From contig JAJFGK010000096.1 in assembly GCA_021776195.1 (NCBI GenBank), forward strand, positions 1 through 25,082: a stretch of 25,082 nucleotides of DNA, read 5' to 3'. A program made the translations under genes and the position numbers. Source of the DNA: Kiloniellaceae bacterium (GTDB lineage Bacteria > Pseudomonadota > Alphaproteobacteria > Kiloniellales > Kiloniellaceae). The notes under the pieces are model-generated. The model had not been told where the DNA came from. It worked only from the letters and a program-made list of their open reading frames with translations, and did no database searches. Shown in pieces: positions 1 through 8,020 of the stretch (positions are counted from its first letter, which is position 1; each line of letters opens with the position of its first letter).

Positions 1-216
1 ACAACAACGTGGAAATTCAATCTTTGAAAGGTTACAATCCGTCACCGCCGTCTCCCTGCGCTCGATCCAGTCTAAGCACCTGAATCATAACGCAGAACAA
101 GGGACGGCGGTAACTCTTTCATGAATCTTCCGGGCTAGGGGTGACATGAAGGGCCACAGCACAGCCTCCGGGAGACCGGTCAGGTTTTCTGCGCTAGGGG
201 TCGGACAGGAAAAGAT
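1..216. other. Non-coding stretch downstream of the tRNA gene
   Basis: I see no convincing gene here. A nine-base direct repeat, GCTAGGGGT, occurs at 134-142 and 193-201, 59 bases apart. A T-rich run follows the tRNA 3' end on the minus strand (ATCTTTTCC, just below 217) and may help end the transcript, but there is no extra stem beyond the tRNA. No integrase or copy of the tRNA 3' end is visible, so the region gives no sign of an attachment site. Confidence 0.4.
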
Positions 217-293
<77 letters not shown>

Positions 294-390
294 TGGGGGC
301 ACGGCGACGCGCCAGCCATGACGGCGGGTCCTTCTTAGAACAAGGCGGCGCGGCTTGCCAGCGGATTCCGATGCCGCGATGGTGAAGAAC

Positions 391-1341
391 CTAGCGCGTG
401 GGGATTTTGCGGGTTCCGCGGGCCTCATGGCGCAGCGCGGCGTAGTTGCCGGCGACAATCAGGCTGGCGCCCAGGAGCGTGGCCAGCGCAAAGGCCTCCT
501 GATAGAGGAAGTAGCCGACCAGGCCGGCCAGCGGCAGGCGCACGTAGTCCAGCGGCATGACCAGACTGGCATCGGCGTGGAAAAAGGCCCGCACCAGGGA
601 AAAGTGAGCCGACAGTCCCGTCAGTCCCAGCAGGACCAGCCAAAGCCAGTCGCCTCGGCCCACCGGGGTCCAGTCGAAGAGGCTGACCAGTCCGCCGAAG
701 CCGGTCTGCATCACGGTCATGTAGAAGAGGATGCAGAGCGCGCTCTCGCTGCGGGTCAGCGCCTTGGTCACCACGTTGGTGGTGGCAAAAAGGACGGTGC
801 AGGCGAGCATCACCAAGGCACCCACGCTGATTCCGCCCAGGTCGGGACGCAGTATCACGATGACCCCGACGAACCCCAGCGCCAGGGCGCCCCAGCGCGC
901 CGGGTTCATCCGCTCGCCCAGAAAGGCGACGGCCAGCAGGGCGCCCCAGATCGGCGTGGTGAACTCGATGGCAAAGACCATGGCCAGCGGCAGCAGCTTG
1001 ATGCCATAGATCCACAGCGACTGCCCGGCGAAGTGGATCACGTTGCGAAAGACGTGTCCGCCCAGGCGCGCGGTGCGGATCTGGGCCCAGCCCCCGGGGC
1101 CGTTGTAGGACGCGCCCGTTCCTTGCGTCCGGCGGCTGCGCAGGCTGAGCAGCGCACAGACCACGACCAGACCCAGCGCCGAGCGGATGAAGAGCATCTG
1201 GTAGGGGCTCATGGCGCCGGGCAATTCGCGGACCGAAACCGCCATGACCGTGAAGGACAAGATCGAGGCCCCCATCCAGGCCACCGCCTTGACCAGATGG
1301 GGAGCGCCGGCGGTCGAGGCGGCTTCGCCGGAACCGCTCAT
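391..1341 (-). CDS. DMT-superfamily (EamA) inner-membrane transporter
   Basis: The 316-residue protein is mostly hydrophobic and reads as ten membrane helices in two EamA halves, the usual drug/metabolite transporter layout and length. The first half holds a conserved-looking helix followed by an IEFTTPIWGALLA segment and FLGERMNPARW, typical of the end of EamA repeat one. The second half ends with YFLYQEAFALATLLGASLIV, typical of repeat two. The ATG is fixed by a 4-bp ATGA overlap with the stop of the upstream hydrolase gene; a longer reading that begins inside the hydrolase gene gives an arginine- and glycine-rich, non-conserved leader and was dropped. Substrate cannot be told from sequence; members export amino acids, metabolites or drugs. 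It is the last gene of the ABC ATPase-hydrolase-permease operon. Confidence 0.9.
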   Translation of the reverse strand: MSGSGEAASTAGAPHLVKAVAWMGASILSFTVMAVSVRELPGAMSPYQMLFIRSALGLVVVCALLSLRSRRTQGTGASYNGPGGWAQIRTARLGGHVFRNVIHFAGQSLWIYGIKLLPLAMVFAIEFTTPIWGALLAVAFLGERMNPARWGALALGFVGVIVILRPDLGGISVGALVMLACTVLFATTNVVTKALTRSESALCILFYMTVMQTGFGGLVSLFDWTPVGRGDWLWLVLLGLTGLSAHFSLVRAFFHADASLVMPLDYVRLPLAGLVGYFLYQEAFALATLLGASLIVAGNYAALRHEARGTRKIPTR

Positions 1342-2462
1342 GGCGCCATCTCCCGGGCCAGGGCCTCCGCGGCGCGCCGGTCGGCGCCCGAGGGCAACGC
1401 GTTGCCCGGCGCGGCGATCCAGGCGGCGACATCGGCCAGCACCACCGCCGCCTTCAGGTCGCGCAGCAGCATGTGCCAGCCTTCGCCATAGAGTGCCGGC
1501 CTGGTCCGGTCGCGGGCCGCCGCAGGCAAGCCGCGCCACAGGCGGAAGGTCGGGTCGCGCGGCACCACCTCGTCCTTTTCCCCGTAGAGGATGAGGGCCG
1601 GGCGGCGCACCGCCGGGGCGGCGCTCAAGGCACGGTCCATCAGGTTCACCAGACCGTAGATGGCATCGATCCGGGTGTTCTTGATGACCAGCGGGTCGCG
1701 GCCCAGGGCGCGCAGCATCTCGATATTGTCCGAGGCCTGGATCGCCAGGCCACGGCCGCTGGGCTTGGCCCAGGGCAGGGTGTGGGCGAAGAACCAGAGC
1801 GTCCAGCGCTGGTACCAGGGCATGGTGGTGCGGGCCCAGACCGCCGGCGCGGCGAGGATCACGCCTGTCCCCGGCAAGGGCTCAGGCTGTGCCAGGGCCG
1901 CCAGGATCACGGCACCCCCCATGGATTCGCCGAGCAGGAAGAGCGGCACCCCCGGATGGCGCGCCTGGATCGCGTGTGCCGCCGTGCGCAGGTCCGCGAT
2001 CATGGCCTCTTCGCCGGGCCACAGGCCGTGGTGCGGCGCCGCGCCGAAGCCGCGCTGGTCGTAGGCGTAGGTCGCGATGCCCTGGCCCGCCCAGAAGGCG
2101 GCCGGCGCGTCGAAAGCCTTGCCGTAGTCGTTGAAACCGTGCAGCGCCAGGATCACCGCACGCGGGCCCGCTTCGGCGGGGGCGGCCGCGCCGGGCGCCG
2201 TCTGATTTTCCGACACCGTCTGCACCCCATCCCTGGTCTTCCCGGCGCCGACTTTTCCAAGGGCCGGCCAGTGGCGCAGCGGCAGGGCGAGACCGTCCCC
2301 GGTGATCAGTTTGTCGCCGGCGATCCCCGCGGCGGCGAAGGCCTCGCCACGCGCCGCATCGAGCCCGGGTCCGGGCGGCGCCAGGCGCGGGGCGCAGGCG
2401 CCAAGCAGGAGCAGGAGAGCGAGAAGCAGGAAGGCCGGGCGCGGCCCGCTACCCAGCCGCAT
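1338..2462 (-). CDS. Lipoprotein alpha/beta hydrolase (monoacylglycerol lipase/lysophospholipase-like)
   Basis: The 374-residue protein begins with a lipoprotein signal peptide: a leucine-rich core ending in the lipobox LGAC, with Cys23 as the lipidated residue. Serine-hydrolase features follow in order: oxyanion strand LHGFND (about 108-112), nucleophile elbow GESMGG (Ser180), the acidic residue in GEKDEVVP and the histidine in GWHMLLRD near the C-terminus. This order and the YDQRGFG segment match Hydrolase_4/PldB-like lysophospholipases, so an ester of a lipid or lysolipid is the likely substrate, acting at the envelope. The start overlaps the end of the ABC ATPase gene by 14 bp and the stop overlaps the permease start, so all three are co-transcribed. 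Residues 70-100 are a low-complexity linker. Confidence 0.88.
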   Translation of the reverse strand: MRLGSGPRPAFLLLALLLLLGACAPRLAPPGPGLDAARGEAFAAAGIAGDKLITGDGLALPLRHWPALGKVGAGKTRDGVQTVSENQTAPGAAAPAEAGPRAVILALHGFNDYGKAFDAPAAFWAGQGIATYAYDQRGFGAAPHHGLWPGEEAMIADLRTAAHAIQARHPGVPLFLLGESMGGAVILAALAQPEPLPGTGVILAAPAVWARTTMPWYQRWTLWFFAHTLPWAKPSGRGLAIQASDNIEMLRALGRDPLVIKNTRIDAIYGLVNLMDRALSAAPAVRRPALILYGEKDEVVPRDPTFRLWRGLPAAARDRTRPALYGEGWHMLLRDLKAAVVLADVAAWIAAPGNALPSGADRRAAEALAREMAP

Positions 2463-3468
2463 GGTCGCCCGGACCGCGTGCCGTCAACTGCAGGAAGATG
2501 TCCTCCAGATCGGGCTCGTCGCTGCGCAGATCGGCAATCGCCAAACCGGCCGCGGCGACGGCATCCAGAATGTCCTGCACCCGGTGCTGGCTGGTGCGGT
2601 AGGTGAACACCAGTTGACCGCCCTCGGCGCGGCTCCCGCCCAAGGCCGCCAGGCTCACGGGCAGGTCATCCATGGGCGCGGTCAGGTCCAGGGTGAGGAC
2701 CTTGCTGTCGAGCCGCTTGATCAGGTCGGTCTTGGGCTCGCTGGCGATGACCCGGCCATGGTCGATGATGGCGATGCGGTCGCAGAGCTCTTCGGCCTCT
2801 TCCAGATAATGGGTGGTCAGAAGGACCGTGGTGCCGTTGGCGTTCAACTCGCGGACATAGGCCCAGAGCTGCTGGCGCAGTTCGATATCGACCCCGGCGG
2901 TCGGCTCGTCGAGCACCAGGACCGGCGGGCGGTGAACCAGGGCCTTGGCCACCATGAGGCGTCGCTTCATGCCGCCCGACAGGGTCCGGGAGTAAGCCTT
3001 GGCCTTGTCGGCCAAACCCATCACCGCCAGGATTTCCGCGGTGCGGCGCTCCCGGGCGGGCACGCCATAGAGGCCGGCCTGCAGCTCCAGCAGTTCGGTC
3101 GGGGTGAAGAAGGGGTCGATGTTCAATTCCTGGGGCACCACGCCGATGGCCGCGCGCGCCTGGCGCGGCTCGCCCTCGCAGTCGTAGCCCCAGATCGCGG
3201 CGCGGCCGGCGGACTTGACGACCAGTCCGGCCAGGATGTTGATCAGGGTCGACTTGCCGGCGCCGTTGGGACCCAGCAGCCCGAAGAGGCTGCCCCGGGG
3301 GATCGTCAGGTCGACGTCGCGCAGCGCCACCTTGGTCTCGCCGCGGCGGCCGGTCCGATAGGCCTTGCTCAGGCCCTGCACCTCGATGGCGGCATCGGGC
3401 AGGCCCAAGGCTGCCGGGTCTAGGGCTGCCGGGTCCAGATCGTCGGTACTCGCGCTTCGGTCGGCCAT
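2449..3468 (-). CDS. ABC transporter ATP-binding protein (ABC-2/DrrA-like)
   Basis: This is a 339-residue nucleotide-binding subunit. Walker A is GPNGAGKST (66-74); the signature is LSGGMKRR, Walker B is VLVLDEPTAG, and the H-loop is in LLTTHYLEEAEELCD. The C-terminal extension of roughly 90 residues, ending EPDLEDIFLQLT, is typical of DrrA/CcmA-type exporters. The N-terminus carries a short internal repeat (LDPAALDPAALG). The ATG was chosen from where homology begins; an in-frame GTG nine bases upstream sits closer to a GGGGA ribosome-binding sequence and may be the true start. No ABC-2 permease gene lies beside it, which is unusual because these ATPases normally pair with one. It is the first gene of the operon and faces the zinc-finger gene across a divergent promoter region. 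Confidence 0.93.
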   Translation of the reverse strand: MADRSASTDDLDPAALDPAALGLPDAAIEVQGLSKAYRTGRRGETKVALRDVDLTIPRGSLFGLLGPNGAGKSTLINILAGLVVKSAGRAAIWGYDCEGEPRQARAAIGVVPQELNIDPFFTPTELLELQAGLYGVPARERRTAEILAVMGLADKAKAYSRTLSGGMKRRLMVAKALVHRPPVLVLDEPTAGVDIELRQQLWAYVRELNANGTTVLLTTHYLEEAEELCDRIAIIDHGRVIASEPKTDLIKRLDSKVLTLDLTAPMDDLPVSLAALGGSRAEGGQLVFTYRTSQHRVQDILDAVAAAGLAIADLRSDEPDLEDIFLQLTARGPGDHAAG

Positions 3469-3553
3469 GCTGGTCACGCTGTTCCCCGGTTGGCTCTCGG
3501 CAAGGTCTGTGGTGGGTCCTGGTCGCAGAAGCTCTGAGCATACTGCGAAAGGA

Positions 3554-3581
3554 TTGAATCGAACGCGATGTTGCGTATCAT
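3554..3581 (+). promoter_or_regulatory. Candidate sigma70-type promoter of the zinc-finger gene
   Basis: TTGAAT and TATCAT are separated by 16 bases, close to the housekeeping consensus, and would start transcription about 50 bases before the zinc-finger ATG. A small hairpin, CCGCC-cgaga-GGCGG at 3582-3596, sits around the predicted start point. This is pattern matching only. Confidence 0.4.
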
Positions 3582-3639
3582 CCGCCCGAGAGGCGGTCAA
3601 TCGATGCGGACCGGGTCAGACCAGGGGGTGAGTGCGACG

Positions 3640-3819
3640 ATGGAAGCAGCCGAGACGATCATGGTGGAGAGCGAGACCGTGGCCTGCGATGGCGGCGGCG
3701 GCGCGCTGGGCCACCCCCGCGTCTTTCTCAACATGGAAGGCAAGGGCCACATCGCCTGCCCCTACTGCGGTCGTGACTTCGTGCTCCAGGAGGGTGCGGC
3801 CGCCGGCGCCGGCCACTAA
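3640..3819 (+). CDS. Zinc-finger domain-containing protein (zf-CHCC, NDUFS6-like)
   Basis: This 59-residue protein carries the zf-CHCC pattern: a cysteine in VACDGGGG, a histidine in ALGHPRVFLN, and a CPYC pair in IACPYCGRDFVL. The family is widespread in Alphaproteobacteria and is related to the NDUFS6/13-kDa zinc subunit of respiratory complex I, where it takes part in assembly. That role here is from family knowledge. The start was chosen because an AGGGGGTGAG ribosome-binding sequence lies seven bases before this ATG; upstream in-frame starts would add a non-conserved leader. It is convergent with the dddP-like gene, with only six bases between the two stops. Confidence 0.85.
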   Translation: MEAAETIMVESETVACDGGGGALGHPRVFLNMEGKGHIACPYCGRDFVLQEGAAAGAGH

Positions 3820-3825
3820 CTCCCG

Positions 3826-5064
3826 CTAAATCTCCCGCCCGAAGATCTCGTCCTCGTAGCGGAAGTCCGACAGGCGCTGGGTGCCGGTCTCGGTGATCAG
3901 CACCTGCTCTTCCAGCTTCACGCCTTCGCGGCCGTTCTCCTCGCCGGTGTAGCTCTCGACGCAGATCACCATACCGGGCTCGAAGACGCCGTCGTAGCCG
4001 ACCTTGGCGTAGTCTTGGCTGTAGTAGAGGGCCGGGTACTCGTCGGCCATGCCGACGCCGTGCATCACCACGCCATAGCGATTGGCGACACAGTTGTCCG
4101 GCAGGCGAAAGCCGATTTCGGGAATTTCCTTGAAGGTGAGGCCGGGCTTCAGCAGCGCGATGTTGGTCTCGATCTGTTCACGGGCGATGCGATAGACCCG
4201 GCGCTGTTCCTCGTTGGGCGGGCCGTCGCCGCAGAGGAAGGAGCGCGACAGGTCCGCGCAATAGCCATAGGGCCCGATCAGGTCGGTGTCGTAGGACACC
4301 AGATCGCCGGCCTCGATGACCCGGCCCGAGCACTCCTGCATCCAGGGATTGGTGCGCGGGCCCGAGGCCAGGATGCGGGTCTCGATCCACTCGCCGTCGT
4401 TGGCGATGTTGACCTGATGGAGCAGCGACCAGAGCTGGTTCTCGGTCATGCCGGGCACGATCTGCTCGTGCATCGCCGCCATGCCGAGCTGGCAGACCTC
4501 GATGGCCCGCGCCATGCAGAGCAACTCCTCCGGCCCCTTGACGACCCGCGCCACCTCGGTGATGGCCTGGCCTTCCAGAACCGAGACGCCCCGCTCGGCC
4601 AGGGCGAAGGTGCCGAGCGGCTCGATCTTGTCGGCGGCGAGGCGCAGGTTGCCGCCGCCGTGCTGGCGCATCAGATCGGCGATCTCGTCGGCCCAACGGC
4701 CGGCCTGCTCCTCGGCCCGGGGACCGGCGGTGAAGTAGATGAAAGAAATCGCCGGGCGGATCTCGTCGATCGTCTCGATGCCCTCGGCCAGGTGCTGGCA
4801 GCCGTGGAACTCGAACAGGATGACCGGCCCCTCGGTGGCGATGAAGGCATAGCGCGTCGCGTTGTGTGCGGTCCAGAGCGACATGTTGCGGCTGTCGGTG
4901 GCGTAGCGGATGTTGACCGGGTCGAACAGCAGCAGCCCGCCGACATCGTGGCGTTTCATCTCGGCGCGCAGCCGCGCCAGGCGGTAGGCCCGCAGCGCCC
5001 GCATGTCGACGCTGTCGCTACGCGCGTGCGGCGCGCGGGGCTCGCTTGTCAGGCTCTCGGGCAT
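3826..5064 (-). CDS. dddP: M24-family protein, putative DMSP lyase DddP
   Basis: The 412-residue protein has the creatinase-like N-domain and pita-bread C-domain of the M24 family. From memory of the Ruegeria lacuscaerulensis DddP structure, the metal ligands are Asp295, Asp297, Asp307, His371, Glu406 and Glu421, with Tyr366 and Asp377 in catalysis. All eight occur here at a constant offset of 36: Asp259, Asp261, Asp271, His335, Glu370, Glu385, Tyr330 and Asp341. Segments such as NIRYATDS, GEWIETR and ASGPRTNPW also match DddP. The expected reaction is cytosolic cleavage of dimethylsulfoniopropionate to dimethyl sulfide and acrylate. The start has a strong GAGGAGAG ribosome-binding site five bases upstream. 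No DMSP transporter or acrylate genes are adjacent. The alternative is a related M24 enzyme with another substrate. Confidence 0.75.
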   Translation of the reverse strand: MPESLTSEPRAPHARSDSVDMRALRAYRLARLRAEMKRHDVGGLLLFDPVNIRYATDSRNMSLWTAHNATRYAFIATEGPVILFEFHGCQHLAEGIETIDEIRPAISFIYFTAGPRAEEQAGRWADEIADLMRQHGGGNLRLAADKIEPLGTFALAERGVSVLEGQAITEVARVVKGPEELLCMARAIEVCQLGMAAMHEQIVPGMTENQLWSLLHQVNIANDGEWIETRILASGPRTNPWMQECSGRVIEAGDLVSYDTDLIGPYGYCADLSRSFLCGDGPPNEEQRRVYRIAREQIETNIALLKPGLTFKEIPEIGFRLPDNCVANRYGVVMHGVGMADEYPALYYSQDYAKVGYDGVFEPGMVICVESYTGEENGREGVKLEEQVLITETGTQRLSDFRYEDEIFGREI

Positions 5065-5113
5065 GGCCGCTCTCCTCGAACTGGTTACCGGGCCTAGCCT
5101 GCCAGAGCGGCAC

Positions 5114-5134
5114 CGCCTGTCTAACCAACAGGCG
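5114..5134. promoter_or_regulatory. Inverted repeat between DUF1513 and dddP-like genes
   Basis: Perfect 7-bp arms, CGCCTGT and ACAGGCG, flank a 7-base spacer. The element lies 50 bases upstream of the dddP-like start and 34 bases after the DUF1513 stop. It lacks a following T-run, so an operator is as likely as a terminator. Confidence 0.35.
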
Positions 5135-5167
5135 ACGCGCCAGGGGACGTTTTCAGAGCGGTCTAGA

Positions 5168-6508
5168 CTAGCCAAGGGCGATATGACTGTGTCGGAAGAG
5201 CGGCAGGTAGCGGCAGGCGGGGCGGTCGAGCGCATGGGTCTCGCGGTCGAAGAGGAAAACGTTCTCAAAGGAACCGGTGACAAGGTAGCGCCGGCCGTCA
5301 GGATGGAGGGCCAGACCGCAAGGGTAGCGCAGGCCCAGGCGATCGGTCCGCAACACCTTGGTGATCGCGCCCGACCTGGCATCGGCGACCATGACACTAT
5401 GGCTGCCGGGGAAGGTGGCGATGATCTGGTCCAGGACCGGGTCGTGCAGGATCGAGAGGCCATGGCGCATGAAGCCCGCCGCATCGCCTCGAGCCAACGG
5501 CCGGGCCTCGCCGTTCTGCCGCGCAATGCGCAGCAGCGGCGCCGGAAGGTAGACTTCGCCCCTTTGCGACAGGCGGTCGCGTTCGACGAGCCCATCCTCG
5601 TCCCAGGCGGTCGCCGCGTCGGGCTCGCCTTTGGCGACCTGGATGACGAAAAGGCTGTCGTCCCCGGCGGCGGCAAGATGGCGGGTCTCGGCCCCTGCCG
5701 GCGGCACGAGGAATTTCTCCAGCAGCTTGCCGCTCGCGACCTCGATGACGACAATTGAGGGCTCGACGGTCTCCGGCACCACCGAGCTTCGATCGCGGTT
5801 GCGCGCGCTGCCGTAGTTGGCCACCGCCACCAGCCGGCCGCCTTCGAGCAGCGCCAGGTCGTGCGGGTGCAGACCGTGACAGCTGTGGCTCTCCACCACC
5901 TTCAGGGTCGCGGGATCCCGTAAGGTCAGGCGCCCGAAGTGATTTTCCAACCGACCGCTGTAGGACCGATAGGGCGCGCGCTCGACGGTCAGCAGCAGGC
6001 CGCTGTCCGGCAGAAAGCGGCAGTGCCCGCCGCCGGTGAAGGAGTCGCCGCCGTCCCGGGCCGGGGCGAAGGTCTCGGAGACCGCGACCAAATCGAGACT
6101 GGCGGCATCGAAGGCGATCATCCGGTGGTCGCGGATCGAGCCGAAGACGCCCAGTTGAGCGGAGGCCCCACCAGACGGTGCGAGCGTGACCGCATGGCCC
6201 TGGATCGGATAGGCCGCCCGAAGCGCCGAGGCGCTTTCGAGATCGACGCGGGTCAGCAAGGTCACCGGGCCGTCGTGGTCTCGCGGTACGGCGCGGCCGA
6301 GGTGCCTGTCCTGGGCGATCGGCCGGCCGCCGCTGAGCGCCCGATCGCTGTCGTAACCGGGCACGAAGAGGAGGGCGCCCTGGCCGCTGCCCGGGTCGTC
6401 ACCCTGGCTATCGAACCCAGACGCCGCCGCCTGGGCCCCGGGCGCCACGCCGACACCGAGCCCTGTCAGGCCGGCGCCAAGCGCGCTCAAAAACTGCCGC
6501 CGCCGCAA
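5168..6508 (-). CDS. Tat-exported DUF1513 beta-propeller-like protein
   Basis: The 446-residue protein starts with RRRQFLSALGAG and a hydrophobic stretch ending in AQA, a twin-arginine signal peptide, so it is exported folded to the periplasm. The mature part has repeated strand motifs such as GVFGSIRDHRMIAFD, GLHPHDLALLEGGRLVAVANYG and GLALHPDGRRYLVTGSFENVFLFD, consistent with the seven-bladed propeller expected of DUF1513. The start codon is TTG; the Tat motif follows at once, the next in-frame codons upstream show no better start, and a weak GGGGA lies eight bases before it. Family members usually sit in iron-uptake (EfeUOB-type) operons, but no such partners are here, so its function is open. 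A 103-base gap separates it from the dddP-like gene downstream. Confidence 0.85.
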   Translation of the reverse strand: MRRRQFLSALGAGLTGLGVGVAPGAQAAASGFDSQGDDPGSGQGALLFVPGYDSDRALSGGRPIAQDRHLGRAVPRDHDGPVTLLTRVDLESASALRAAYPIQGHAVTLAPSGGASAQLGVFGSIRDHRMIAFDAASLDLVAVSETFAPARDGGDSFTGGGHCRFLPDSGLLLTVERAPYRSYSGRLENHFGRLTLRDPATLKVVESHSCHGLHPHDLALLEGGRLVAVANYGSARNRDRSSVVPETVEPSIVVIEVASGKLLEKFLVPPAGAETRHLAAAGDDSLFVIQVAKGEPDAATAWDEDGLVERDRLSQRGEVYLPAPLLRIARQNGEARPLARGDAAGFMRHGLSILHDPVLDQIIATFPGSHSVMVADARSGAITKVLRTDRLGLRYPCGLALHPDGRRYLVTGSFENVFLFDRETHALDRPACRYLPLFRHSHIALG

Positions 6509-6657
6509 AACTCAGTCCCCGCCGCCGCATCTCTCTGCCCTTTCGCCCTGATTGGCCTGCCTGGCCATCGCGCCCGCTGAACATGCCGGGCCGTGTTACG
6601 GGCTGTCATTGACCACAAAGCCTAACCGCCCGGCGGCGGCATAGCTCGCGCGGCGTG

Positions 6658-6673
6658 TAGTGCAGATGCATTA
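6658..6673. promoter_or_regulatory. Imperfect palindrome upstream of the DUF1513 gene
   Basis: TAGTGCAGATGCATTA is symmetrical except for one pair and two central bases. It lies in the 227-base gap between the broken LuxR gene and the DUF1513 gene. It resembles a dimer-binding site, but nothing links it to a specific regulator. Confidence 0.2.
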
Positions 6674-6735
6674 CCCGAAGGGTTGCGATGGATCGCCGCC
6701 GTGATTGGGCCGGACGTCAAGTCGCGGCAGGAAAC

Positions 6736-7849
6736 TCAGGGCATAGAGCGCAAAAGGCGCAGCAGATCGCCCTGGGTCGAGACACCCGTCTTCGCGAAAA
6801 CGTGAGCGAGATGAACCCGGGCCGTGTTGCGGCTGATGGCCATGGCAGTGGCCGTTTCGGCCAGGTTGCGGCCCGCGCTCAGGCTTGCCGCCAGCTCGGC
6901 CTCCCGGGCCGAGAAGCCGAATGCGGCGCAGAGATCGGCCTGGGCGGCGCGGCCCTGGGCCTCCGGGTCGGCGATCCAGACCGCGGCAGCCACGGCTTCG
7001 CCCTCACGGTCGAAATCGAGCGACCAGGGCGCCACGCGCAGCAGGTAGGGCAGGGCGCCGGAAGGCCGCGACAGGGCGATCAGCCCGCCCGGCCCCACGC
7101 CCGCCCCGGCGCCGCTCTCCGCGGCCTCGGCGATGAGACCTCGCAGGGTTCGGTCGTCGGCGGCCTTCCAGGTCCGGAGACGGCCCTCCTCCAGGGCCAG
7201 TCCGTCCTGCGCGCCGAGGATGCGCCAGGCCTCGCTGTTGGCTTCCACGAGCAGGCCTTTCGGCGAGATCAGCACCAGTCCCTCGTGGGGATCGCTCTCC
7301 AGCAGGTCGAAGAGGCTGGCCCGCCTGTGCTGGTCGGCGAGCCGCGAGGACAGCTCCATTGCGTTGCGGATGTGGGGCGCGATCAGACCGAAAAGCGCGA
7401 TATCCCGCTCCTCGACATGGCCCTGCTTTCGCGTGCGCTCCACCGAGGTGAAAAGCGCCTAGCCGTTGTCCAGTTCGTAGCGCGCGCCGATGAAATAGCG
7501 CACACCGGAATAGAGTCTGGATGCCGTCGTAGAACTCATGACGGTCCATCTCCCGGTCGGAGATAAAGCGGCCGTCCCAGCAGAGCCTGCCCGGCGCGTC
7601 GGCCATGGAGACCCGGGCCCGCGGGTTGATCGCGTGGAGCCGACGGCCGTACTCGCCATCGTCGTTCTCCAGGCCTTGGCAATGCCAGGCCTGCATTTGG
7701 CTTTGAGTTGAGTTCATCACGAAGACGACGCCGCCGACGCCGCCCAGCAACTGGCGGACCCGGTCGATGGCGGTCGCCCAGCCGACCGGGTCGGCCGCTG
7801 CCTGGTAGAGCGCCGCCACGGCAGGCAACAGATGCGCCTCGCGCGCCAT
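6736..7849 (-). pseudogene. LuxR-family transcriptional regulator, disrupted
   Basis: The coding sequence starts at an ATG behind a GGGGGGTGG ribosome-binding sequence and runs as MAREAHLLPAVAALYQAA through DRHEFYDGIQ. Near 7515-7530 the reading frame must shift, because the natural continuation (YSGVRYFIGARYELDNG) lies in another frame. That frame meets an amber TAG at 7459-7461 and then resumes without interruption as ALFTSVERTRKQGHVEERD. It ends in a complete LuxR-type helix-turn-helix (FSAREAELAASLSAG, then ISRNTARVHLAHVFAKTG). So one regulator of about 370 residues is broken twice within about 70 bases. The C-terminal fragment could only be made by internal initiation, for which I see no good ribosome-binding site. 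A sequencing error could explain the frameshift but hardly both lesions. Confidence 0.85.
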
Positions 7850-7913
7850 GATTTCCACCCCCCTCGCCACCGTTCGGCCTTACTGGCCCGGACACGGGTA
7901 TTATCCGAATTCT

Positions 7914-7927
7914 TTCTATTTTTAGAA
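7914..7927. promoter_or_regulatory. AT-rich inverted repeat upstream of the LuxR pseudogene
   Basis: TTCTA-TTTT-TAGAA is a perfect 5-bp inverted repeat inside an AT-rich island (about 7900-7955) that stands out from the GC-rich surroundings. On the minus strand a GATAAT hexamer follows just downstream, so this is probably the promoter and operator region of the broken regulator gene. No well-spaced -35 hexamer was found. Confidence 0.35.
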
Positions 7928-7996
7928 TTGTAACAGAAAAGTAATCGCCGATATAGGGGCGCGACATCACATCCCGGTGATACGGGCGCGTGGTGC

Positions 7997-8020
7997 TGGT
8001 TCATCGACTGTGATGAACCA
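7997..8020. terminator. Strong 9-bp hairpin after the DUF971 gene
   Basis: TGGTTCATC and GATGAACCA are perfectly complementary around the six-base loop GACTGT. The element lies 30 bases after the DUF971 stop, at the end of the long operon, with a second small hairpin (AGCGC-ttaac-GCGCT, 8030-8044) between. Position suggests transcript end or 3'-end protection. There is no T-run on the minus strand, so it is not a classical intrinsic terminator; an operator is the alternative. Confidence 0.45.

Noticed and set aside
5065..5754. A 642-residue frame that would extend the dddP-like protein at its N-terminus
   Set aside because: The extra 230 residues are an out-of-frame reading of the DUF1513 gene, low-complexity and Arg/Ser-rich; the true start has a strong ribosome-binding site at 5064.
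7459..7461. Amber TAG in the LuxR gene as possible recoding (pyrrolysine or suppressor)
   Set aside because: A frameshift also lies about 60 bases upstream, there is no recoding structure or pyl gene in view, and TAG ends the DMT permease gene normally.
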